Assembly: GCF_958295425.1 (NCBI RefSeq)
Contig: NC_081143.1
Coordinates: 17,261,016-17,325,015 of the forward strand
Length of the DNA: 64,000 bases
DNA from: Solea solea
Taxonomy: Eukaryota; Chordata; Actinopteri; Pleuronectiformes; Soleidae
Direction of reading: 5' to 3'
Below, piece after piece: positions 12,901 through 24,900 of this stretch. The position numbers and the translations under genes were made by a program. The stretch's first letter is position 1; each line of letters opens with the position of its first letter. The notes beneath the pieces were generated by a model. The model worked only from the letters and a program-made list of their open reading frames with translations. It did no database searches and had not been told where the DNA came from.

Positions 12901-15900
12901 TGACCCTGACGTGATCTCGCGATTGCAGCAAGCAAAAGGCGAGCGAAGTCAACTCCGGCGGATCGAACAATGAGGTGTGATTTCCTCTGTGTCTTCCTAC
13001 AGCTTCTGTGGTGAGTACAAACTTACAGCTCTCATAAAGATTAAGGGAAAATTTAAATTCACATAACATATAGACACATAGTATAGAACGGATCGACATA
13101 TCCACTGATAGATCGGAGACCGTAGAAATCCGATGGGGGGAAAGGTATCAACACACAACTCACTAGGACAGGGATGTTCGAGTGTAGAGATAGATGAGCA
13201 ATTAATGGACACAGTTTGTTTGCAAGTCTATGAGACGTTAGTTCGTCTGCACAAACGTGGCGTAAGTTTGCAATGGAAAAACAGTGAAATTCTTCACTGG
13301 TATTCCACAAAAGGTGTCACACTACAATCTAAAAATAAATTTCACGATCTCCCTGTAGCGATTATGTATTTGCTTAGACGCAATGATTTAAACTCGATAG
13401 CTGTACTTTGGAGAACATCCAAAGTTTAGAAAGACTGCGATCAGAAGAGTTAAAAAACCTGAGAGCACAAATTGATGCATTCCAGTATGATAAAGTCAAT
13501 TGGGCAAGACAAACCAAAACAATGGATGCAGAAATTAAGCGATTGAAACAAAAACTAAACTCAGGAAAGCGCTACACTTCCCAACTGGAAGATTACTGTG
13601 GTGAGGCTGGCTTTCCAGTAGCAGCTATTAAAGAGGCTGCCATTAGCTTTAAAAGCCTAGACAACCACAATCAGGAGGACAGTGAAGATGAGGACATAAC
13701 TCTCATTACCAGGTGCCCTGTAACTCAGGATGACACTAACAATGAGATAAGACCTACAACCTCCACACTCATGGAGGCTGAATATAGCCCCCAGTGCGTC
13801 TCTCAATTAAAACACCAAAGCCAAAATCGAATGGACACTCGTCTCAAAACAGACGCGATTCCCAGAAAATCTGTTAAAATATCTGTTGTAAAAACAGTAA
13901 GAGACGCAAATAATGATGTCACTACCATTACCCGAGCATTATCATGTGATGAAACGTCAAAACACAGAGAAGTAATCGGCATCATGCCTCGCCGCGGCCC
14001 GTTTCAAACTTACTGGGACAAACTAATGCTTCAGGCTTCTGTGTACAATCTGGAGCCCCGAGATGTGTGGCAAATAGTCTTGCTTACCATTCCAGAAGAG
14101 CTACACTCTAAAATCCCTCAAGAACTCCGATCTGGAACAATTCTTGAGAGACAGCTCGGAGAATCTAATGACGACATTTACAGTCGTATAAAAGAAATCT
14201 TAATTCAGATGAGAGGACCACCACAGGCCGAGTGGCACAGAATCCTCGAAATTCACCAATCAAATACTGAAACCTTTGAGGCATTTGCAGAGCGTATGTG
14301 GGTAACCTTTAGAGAATACAGTGGGGCAGAGGATTGCAACCGTAACCATGAAATCCTCTTACAAATGCTGCGCAATAATGCTGGACCACACATTCAGAAT
14401 GCGTTAGCTATGGGCGGAGACCCACCTCATAACACATTCAATGCATTCGTTGAATGGGCCACAAAAATAGAGCAGAGATCAAAAACCCTAAAAATGCACA
14501 CCGTAGCCGCAACTCAATGGGTAGCTGAGGGAGACAATAATGTCATCATTTGTGACTATTGTCATCGTCCGGGCCATAAAAGAGAACGTTGTTTCAAATT
14601 ACATGGTGCCCCACAGTCAAAATTCAAATTCGGGAAAGCAACTGGTAAATCTCTGCAAGACCACTCAAAAACCAATAGTGTGAGAGACACAGAAACTACT
14701 AACATCAGGGACACAGATGTGAGTGGCCTTTTTGCAGACATCCTAGCTGCTCTCGAACAAATAAAGGAACAAAAATAGGGACGCGTGGCCTCCATTGGGA
14801 GCATTGTTTCCAGCGGTAACCGTGTAAAAGTAAAATCTAATCTTGGAGGCCGATTAGTAGACATTCTCATTGACACCGGTGCCGCTTGCTCCTGCACAAA
14901 CGTCCCACTACCCCTGACAAATAAGACCATTCAAATCAAGGGAATAGGTGACACTTTAATGACAGCAATCCTTACAAAACCAGTCCGACTTGATTTAGGT
15001 GTGATAGTGTTAACAGAGCCGTTCTGGTATTTACCTGTTAACAGCGAGGGTACAGTCTTAGGGATGGACATAATGGAAAAGCATGGCTTTGTCATCCACT
15101 GTTTAGAAAAACAGATTGAGGTTATCACAGACAAATCTTCCAAGAAAAAATCTGTCAGAAACTGTGAAAGCATTATGTCCATCACCACCCATGACCCAGT
15201 ACAACAGCTCATCAATAAACACAGTGATGCATGGGCCAATCATGATCATGATTGTGGCATCATTGATTTTGAAGTGAGTATTGAGGGAACCCCGCCTCGA
15301 CCACAAAAACAATTCATAATCAAACCAGAAGCAGAAGCTGCTGTACTTGACATTGTTAAAGAGCTTGAAGTTACAGGGATAGTCAGACAATGTAGTTCAG
15401 CTGCCAACTCCCCATGTTTGCCAGTACCGAAGGCATCTGGAAACTGGAGACTTTGTATTGATTATCAACACTTACACAAAGCTCTTCCAAAAGCAACACC
15501 TATTGTAGCCAACCCAGCAACAATACTGACTAAATTACCTGATAATGCAGCTTTGTTTTCTGTCCTTGACATCAACAATGGGTTCTGGTCTATCAAGGTT
15601 AATCCAAAAGACCAGCGGAAACTTGCCTTCACTTTTAACCACACCCAGTTCACCTGGCAACGGATGCCACAGGGCCTACACATCAGTCCAGGTGCATTTC
15701 ACAAAGCCGTATCAGACATTCTTAGTCCACATGCCAACACAGGGGAAGTAGTAAGCTACGTGGACGACATTCTGATTAAACAACAATTCTGGTGGCCAGC
15801 AATGACTGAAGATGTTGACAGCTGGTGTGCCTCTGGCCTTGTGTGTGCTGCCTACAATCAAGGGAAACCTGGCCACACTAAATTGTGCAGACCTAATCCA

Positions 15901-18900
15901 CCCAAAGGTCTGGGGGAAGCACTACAGATGGATTTCATTGGTCCACTTCCCAGTGCCAAGGGGGGGTATTGCTATTGTCTCGTCATAATTGACAAAGTCT
16001 CAAAGTGGGTTGATGCCATCCCCACTCGTAACAACACGGCAAGAACAGTAGCACAGGTTAGCGAACCAAATCATCCCCCTGTTTGGACCACCTCTTCAAA
16101 TCACATCTGACCAAGGCAGCCATTTCAAAGGTCAGGTAATGAAAGACATGTGCAACATGTTGAACATCAAACCACGATCTAATGTTTTTACGAGTAAATC
16201 GTACAATCAAAGAAAACATTGCAAAACAAAGAACACAGCACAAGAACCAATGGATTGACGCATTACCCACAGTTGGTGGGTAAGTTGGTATCACATGACC
16301 CAGTGTAAATTGTTTAAAGGTACACTTAATCAATAATCATATCTGCTTTTCTTTGCTCTTTGGATCTCCATAGATGGGTCATGTCGGAAAAAAATGAAAG
16401 ATATCAATTATTCATAACTGTTGTCTTCCTAAATGATGTATGCTGATAATGAATGTATTGGATGTATTGGGTTCTTTGTCACTTTTCCACTTATTCACCC
16501 AGAACAGATTTATCCAAATTCCACCACCATACGCTCAATAGGCAGTGTGGTGAAGAATCAGGTGATTAAATGGGACCACATCATGGGGTATATGACATTA
16601 AGAAACACTGAGACCTTGTTTACTTCCCGCACATGTTGTCATGAAACTTCCAGCTATGCACTTGTAACACCCCGAAGCCTTTCTCACAGAATGATTCCAA
16701 GCTCATCAGCGTCCAGTCTCTACATGGATACTCGGACGCCATTCAGGTGCCACATACACAGTGGCGTGTTACCAATGAAATGAACTCTTTTCCTATGAGG
16801 GTTTGACCTGTCCAGCAAATCACAGTTTCTGCCTGGAAGTTACTGAGGACTTTTCCATGGGTCAAATCAACATTTTTCGGCAGAGTACCAAAAAGTACCC
16901 CTGGACTTAGACATCTCTCCCTGGTGGGAGGACAATTTCTGTGGAGGAGGCACCCAGGTACAGGCCAACCTGGCCAAGAAGACAGTGGAAATGCTGTCCA
17001 GCTCATCTACACACTCTGCCCTGGTACTCAGCCCCCTGCAACTGCCAGATCTGCAAAGACTGAAATGATGGAATTATGGGTGTGGTTATGAACTGTCAAT
17101 TTTCTGTTTGACCCCTATCGTTTTGTTCCACATGCCTCTCAGGGGCCAAAGGGGGGAAACTGTAAGACAGTGAGACCACACCCTGTAGACACTAGACGAA
17201 ACGTCATCACTCTGTATATTCTGCTCTGTGATTGAATTAATCAACTAGGTTCAAACCTCATCAGTGGGGACAGTCCCACCACTCTGAAGTGTAAACATTG
17301 TCTTGTTTGAAGTGTGTCTCAGTGCAGGAAGTAGACAAGTCAAGGTGGCTCAATTGTCATGTGAAAAGACCCCATGGTGAGTAAAAGGTCCCCAGAAGGA
17401 AATAGCCTTCCTGAGTAAATCACAATGGATATGTAAATGTAAAGTGTCTGTATTCTGGTGGGATATCTTGGATATAAGGGACAGAGCTCCCATTCACCGT
17501 TGAGTTGGACTGCTTAACAGAAGCTCCCACACATCAACTGTGTGTCATACAACTTACTGGCTGTATTTTTCTACCACTGGACATTTCAATAAACTGGTAT
17601 GTTAAACCCTTCATTTCTAATATTGCCTTGTTGAGACTTTTGTTCTAAATAGTTAAGAATCTGTTATTGAAGATTTATTTAGTCTAGTTATATGGTGAGA
17701 TTTAACACTCAAACCCTCCACCTCTGAGTTGAATAGAAAAGATTGAGTAACATGTCCTGTAAACTGTTGTGTTACATTTCTGACCTCTGAATACTTCAAC
17801 CCAGGTGTCTCGGCTATTCTTCCATGTTCAACAAGGGCTATACCCTTCACCTCTGAGTTGAATAGAAAAGATTGAGTATTATGTCCTGTAAACTGTTGTG
17901 TTACATTTCTGACCTCTGAATACTTCAACCTAGGCATTAGGGCTAATCTTCTATGTGGAAAAAGGTCACTGAGTGGTTTTTATAATATAAACCATCCCTG
18001 AACTAGACCAGTGTCAGATTTCTTGACAATAGGATTGAATTCTTAAAGGGTTTACATTTTAAATGATTGTTTAACTTTAATTCCCACAATATTTAAAAGT
18101 AAAGTTAATTGTTGTTTAAATGGAGTCAGATTGAATAAATATTTACTATACTTTACTTTACTTTGGAAAACCTCGTGCTAACGCCGGAAAGACAGAATAC
18201 TTCTTGGGGAGAGATTGTTACTTGGCGGTAGATATTTCCTCCCCTACAAAACAATGACCTGGATGAATGAGAACCTTCACAGACAGACTGATATTGGCAC
18301 TGGTACATACATACTCTCAGTCTGTGATATCGGTATTATTTGAATACAAAACTGTGTTAACGAACCATCCCCTGCACCTATAATTGATTATATTTCTCTC
18401 TGACCAATACAAGAACTGTGATAAGCTTGAACACACTCATGCCAGTGACATGGCCGAGGTGGGAAACACATGGCTCACCTGGTTGACACATAGGATGAAC
18501 ATAATTACTGAAAGTCCTTAGTGAGTATGTGGCGCATTTAGGGTAATTGCCCTCTACAAATGGAGGCCAGAGTAAATGTTTGGTCAATAGTACGGCTGAA
18601 ACAACTTCCTATCCTGAGAGGAAACAGCCTCTCACATGGCCTGTGGACAGCCAGTAGTGGAGCATGGCAGTGAGCAAACAGTGAAACTATGATGCAGAGA
18701 GCACACACACCACTGTGAGCCATATGCCTGGACGCAACAACACTTAGACACAGAGAAAAACCACTTGCATACACACGAGACACATGAATAACACACAAAA
18801 AAATACAGTTTAAATCTCATATTCTGGGCTACAGCCATTTAAACAGCTGTACCTCCAGCTGTCATGTAATTACCCAGCTCCTCTAGCTGAAAGGGAGGAG

Positions 18901-21900
18901 ACAGAATAGTAGAGGTAAGAAAGAAGAAACCTGCGCCAAGGAAACAAAACTAAGTTGTAATGACTCCCTCTTCACCTGCCTTTAACTTCACATAATTTCA
19001 CCACCACAGCACATTCATCCCACAGAGGAAAAAAAAGTCATGAACTATTTCATTTGGAAGGTGTAACAACAGTGTTACAACAAGTCATAACTTTTGTGCT
19101 TACACTGACTCTACTGCCCACTAGTGGTTCATGTGTGGGCTGCACAAAGAACTCAACTCATGTTTCTACAAATTTGAGTGCAATTTCAGTACTAGTGAAA
19201 TAGACTGAAAGACATTATTTCAATAGATCATTAAAACAATTTAGTCATTTATTTTTTATGTTAGATTTAATATGTAATGTCTTGCAAGGCGCCAAAAGGA
19301 ATTTACTGTGCTGTATACCTTGGCATTACCTTAAAGACTTGGACACAGTAGACCATGTCACATTGACAGATGGAATCATAACACTGGCTTATCTGAGCAT
19401 GCTGTACTAGTTTTCAGCTAGAAAAACAATGTGTTCAGTTTGCTGGATGTTCTTTGCCTTCCTCCCTATGTCAAAGGGTGTGCCCCTGGGTTATATCCTG
19501 GGGCCACTCTTGTTTTCTATATATGTAAAAGAGCTCTGTGACAATTTATGAAATGCTGCCTGCCTGTCATGATTCAGTCAACTACAGTTCATCCTCTTCA
19601 GTATCGAAAACTCCGTCTGTTCAGACCCACTTAACTCAAGCTGGTGTGAAATACGGAAAATTGCAAATTCATGTTATTTTCAAATGGCAAAGATCTCTAC
19701 CACCGAAGAGACGGAAATGGTCACGAGTATTTTCAAGTGCTGGATTATGATGATTTACTGTTTATGAATGCCCCTGATGAGTAAAGAAGTTAGACACTGT
19801 GTACCCCTATGCTTTGCGCTTTATTACTGGCTGTGAAAATCACACACATCACTGTACTTTATATTCCATTGCTAAATGGCCATATATATATATATACTAT
19901 TCTTGGCCAGGTTCCTTCCTATCCATCTACCTACATGTGTAGAAACCAAAATCAATATGGCCTTCACTCAGATGATGGACCTGAGAGTGAGAGCAGAACT
20001 TGGGGGAAAAAAGCTTTTAAATATGCTGCTTCTTCGACATGGAATATCTTACAGAGTGATCTGAAATTGTCAGAATTTATCAATTTTGAAGGATCACTCC
20101 CTTGGTAGATGTGACTGCTTCTAAATTGTTGGCAAGCCCATTTTTAGAAACTGCACCTGTATCATGATTGGTATTGTCTTTGATCCTGTACAGTTCAGAT
20201 GTTGTGCTTTTACTTACACATACTGTTTATATTACAGGCATTGCTATTTTATTTAGATATTTATAATATATACTACATAAAAAAAAAGGTCTGTGTAGTC
20301 ATGGTCAATACAGACACCACAGTACAGAGCACAGCTTGTTTTAAAAGTGTAACAATAGCAACTTGCAAACAATGCGGGGGGCCGGTATTAAGCCAAGTCT
20401 GAAACAGATGAGAATGATTAGATAACAGATCAAAAGCCTTTTTAGGGGAGCGTGTTTGCTCATGTGTGCAGTGCATACAACACATAAAACAGACGTCAAC
20501 ATTTTATACAAGAAAGAGTCCAATGAAGAACCTCTTGTTTCACTTGTGAGATAAACCAGTTTTTTTTCTCCCTTTTTTTTTGGCTTTTGTCAAATAATGC
20601 GTCTCATCGTTCGTTTGGTGTGCAGATTGTGTCTGATTGCACACATGCAGGATTATCAGATAACAGATTAAATGAATGGGCCGTAAAGTGTTTCCCACTT
20701 GAAAGGTGACACATTTTTACAGCATGATTAAAGACTCGTAACTGTTTCCAGAGGGATGAAAGTAAACAGTATCACTTTGAAGGTGAGGTGGGTTAGGTTG
20801 AGACATTTCTGTACAGTGTCGCTTCAGTGCACTAACAATGTATGTTGTGTCTACAGTTACAACCAAGTGAAGGGTTATGACAGGGGAAACTCTTAAAAAG
20901 AGCATATCCTAAGCACACAAATCAGAACAGTCCTTAAGACACTGGGGTAAAAACCTATAATAAACATAAAATAAACAAAATATATAATAAATATAAAACA
21001 TTGAATATTTGATTTTGGTCTTTCAACTTTTTATTTTTTTCCCTTATCCACTTTCTATCGAAAATCGTCATTCACATTAGGAAAACTTACAATTACTCCC
21101 CTTACTGTCTTTGCACATTCAGTGCATTTGTAAGACTAGCCCACCCTATTGTGTGCGTCTGTGTGTGTGGTCCTTCATAACCTTAAAACCTAAAACTTCA
21201 TTCAATCTCAGACTGGCCAGTGGCCTCTGTGCTCCTCATGCAGATACAAATATGGCCCGTATGCCAATCACAACCTGACAACATGTGCTGGACATGTGGA
21301 GTACACTTTCAGAACAAACACAATGATCTCACACTCAGACACTCTCAAATAGACACACCAACTTTGCTGTGCACACACACAAAGTTGTGTGTGCATGTGT
21401 TGTGTGTGCACCGTGATTAGTGTGTATGCTGCTGAGGAACAGATGTATGTGTGCACTGCACGCACACATACACTCACTCCAAAAAAAAACGGCCAGCGGA
21501 TGAAGGTGCAATCTTCCCCCTGTGCTGAAATGGGAACCACGTGCTGGCTTGGGGTTGAGGTAGACTTGGTAAAGTAAGTCCTTCCACTCATTATTTGGGA
21601 TGACCCATGTTTCCCTGAGGCTGAGTGGAATGCAAGGCAGCTCTCTCTGCTTGTCGTCCCTTTGAACATGGCCTCCAAACCAGAGTGGTTAGCAATTAAA
21701 TAAACGCAGGGAAGATTTGTTCCCGCCGTCACTTGCATTAACCTGCCGAGCCAAGCCTGAGTCAGTCTAAGGTACCATTAAATGGCAGGGAATCCTTTAC
21801 CCAAAAAAACTGCAGAGGTTCCCAACCACCAATACCTACAACACATACGGCTAATGTGCTTCCCCTGGACAACAGCCTGCCCGCAAAAGCTCTCCAGGGA

Positions 21901-24900
21901 AAAATTACAGCACAGTATCAACATCAGTTTGCCGTTAAATTGTACACATACCACACGCACGAGGCGATTCTCCCAAAAAAGAAAAATAACAGCAGTGGCT
22001 TGGCTGTGCAAACACAATGTAGTGAAATCACAACATCCTACTTCTGAACAGGTAATCCAGTGAGGTAATACCGAACAGTGGACACAACTACCTGTATAAT
22101 GGCTTAAACTTTGCATTTCTCCTGAGGATTAACTTACTTCTTCAACAATATTACAGCATGATGGTCAGTAGAAAATGTTTTACTTATGTTTACCATCTAT
22201 AGTAAGTCATTTCCATAAGGACTACAGTAAAAAGTGAACAATAAACCAGGCAAATAATGTAAAATGTTGCTTTCAATGACTAAATGACCACTGTGTGTAT
22301 AGACATTTGATAATGAAGACGCTGCAGGACAAAATGTAAAGAACGTTTATTGCATAGGGATTGCATAGATCAAGTCCTTATCCAAAACTATACTGGATCA
22401 TTAAATGTAATGAACATGTGTGAGCATGTGTTAAATATGTCTGTTTCCTAAACTCCAGTGTCATTTGCAGACTGCTCCAGCTTCCTTTGATTTATGTTTA
22501 AAATCAAGCAAATGTGCACATCAAGGATAAAAATATGAAATATTCATGACAGTATCTTGTATGTCTCTAATAAAATATGACGTACATGTTTTTTGCCCAA
22601 CCTATATAAATGGCATATTCAAATAAGTTATTAGATGATAGATGTGACAGATATGAGATTAATGTTATGGATACAAGGTTGTATGGTGCTGCAGAATCTA
22701 ACGTCAATGAAATGAAATACTAACTAAACTCACTTAAATGTCTTCTACGACAGTGTAAAAAAAACAGATTACTCAAAAGACAGTAATAAGACCAAACCCT
22801 TCAAAGAACTCACACAGTCCCTGAGTGTTTGTTTCCAAGCCTTGCATCATCTTACTTCACAGACAGTAATGGGGAAAAAACAACAACTGTGAAATCACAC
22901 CTCTTTCTTTTTTTCCAATAATGTGTGCATTTTCAGGAATATTGCACAAGTTGATGAAAACCCTTGCAACTGCCAGTATGGTGGCCATGCATGTTATTGA
23001 GGATGGATGGTGTACAGGGAGTGGAAGGGGAAACAGCCTCACCCAGTCTCTGCACAGACCTGTGAGTGAACATCTGGATGTGATCCGGGTTTGCAGATGA
23101 GCTGAGCAGAAGTGACCACGCCTCACTCCTGCATCATACCGGGTTTCTCTAGGTACTCTCCATCATCATTGTGATGGGTGTCTGCAGCTTTTCACACAGC
23201 TGTCTTAGAGCTTTTACCATCTTTCCTTTTAAACACGGTTTATGTTTAGGTTGTATTCTTCTATTAGGAGCCATAGAACCAAGTCATATTACACATTATG
23301 GATAATAGAGTTTACCTGGCCGAGTGTTTCCCAGTCCTGGTCCTGGGGACCCACTGCCCTGCGTGTTTTAGATGTTTCACTGCTCCAGCATACCTGATAC
23401 AAATTGATGGGTCGTGATCAGGCTTCTGCAGTGCTTGCTGACGAGCTGATCATTTGAATCAGGTGTGCTGGAGTAGGGAAACGTGGGTCCCCAAGTATGG
23501 AAGGAATGGTGGAGTTTTTTTCTGGGAGGCAGTCATTTCATTGCACTCATTGGTAAACCCAAATGTAGAACAAACAGTTGTGCGAAGAATGAAAAAGAGA
23601 CAAGTTCAAACTGCGGGTCATGAACTCTCCACAATCTTTCAAAATCAAACTCAAAGCTGCCCTCTGCCTCAAACTTTGAAAATTATATCCCAAAGGTATT
23701 TTTACATAGAAAAAAAATAAAACAGATCTTTTTACTGCCATCACCTGCCATGTCAGCAAATGTGTGAGCAAATATACGATCGCATTCTAAATTGTTTTTT
23801 AAGAGGTGTTTGAAGGCACCACTGTTTTGAATTATAGTGAAGTACTGTTTTGCAGTATTGAATTTGATCAAACTTAAATAAGAGATGTCTCTTAAAAAAA
23901 TGAAATGTACCAAGTCGGGTTCATTTGATCCATAGGGCTATGGTGTTGATGGTTGCTAATGTACTCTGATATCACTTACCCGACAGACAAAAAAATAACT
24001 ACATAACAGAAATGGAGGCGCCACTTTCCATAAAAAAATAAAACTGGTACACCTTTTTCAAATGAAATGATATGAGCTATATAATACACACTCATTATAG
24101 CACCTATTAAAACTATTTGCATGAGCGAAAATCCATGTTGGAATGAGAAACATAGACCAAAAAAAGAAAATTATTGTGTTAGCACTCGCCATCATCTATA
24201 TTCCTCAGAGTCAAACATCAGTCAGCCAGTCTGGTGGTCACACCACCAGACGATGTTCTCATTTCTCTGACGACAACAGCACTTTTCTAAACATCATGCC
24301 TCTGGAAAGCACTACTCACTACTACCAGCCTCATTTTCAAACCCAGCAAATCAAACAAACGGTATATCAATCAATCAAGACTTTCTGCCGAGTGTCATCA
24401 TTAGTACGGTTTATTTGCTCACAGAGCTGTTTCTAAACGCAGAAGCAAGTGGAGAGCTATGCTCTCTCTGGGGTAGCCGCCTGCTGATGTCACTGTGCTG
24501 CAGCAGCATCTCGTTCCTCTCACTCTGCTGTTTATTTGGAAGTAATTAGTGCTGCCCAGCTTGGCCCGTGCTGATGTAGAATTAAATTATAAGCCACATA
24601 TTAGGTTCATTATCGGAGTAGGCTATAGTTGTATTAGCTGGCTGATGAACTGAGAGAACATTTTTACCTTAAGAATAATCAGGCTGGTTGACAAGGTTCT
24701 TTGAAGCAATACGATTGTCCTGTATTTATAGCACTATGTAAAAGTATCAGCCACCATTAAATCTGTTATTTTATCAATGCAATAGTGACCATAATACAAA
24801 TATATCTCAATCAGTTCATTGAAATACACCCAAGTCTTTTACACCAGGTTTATTCAAGACGTGCTTGAGCATTACATATATTGTATGAGTTAAACTCATC

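Larger units (their letters stand above)
11807..18248 (+). mobile_element. Endogenous retrovirus, complete LTR pair, defective interior
   Basis: A 6,442-bp provirus lies antisense to stx8 in its longest intron. Order: 5' LTR, tRNA-Trp-type primer site, splice donor, gag (matrix, capsid, one zinc knuckle), amber stop, protease, RT, truncated integrase, env-like debris, polypurine tract, 3' LTR. LTRs begin TG and end CA. The myristoylation-type gag start, single CCHC knuckle and in-frame UAG between gag and pol resemble gamma/epsilon-type retroviruses more than Ty3/gypsy elements. RT has YVDD and a retroviral-style PQG motif. The genus is not assigned. The coding region carries frameshifts and two deletions, so this copy cannot supply its own proteins. 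Confidence 0.9.

Noticed and set aside
11807..18248. Ty3/gypsy LTR retrotransposon as the class of the element
   Set aside because: The myristoylation-type matrix start, UAG gag-pol junction, retrovirus-style RT motif and env-like debris favour a vertebrate retrovirus, though an RT tree would settle it.
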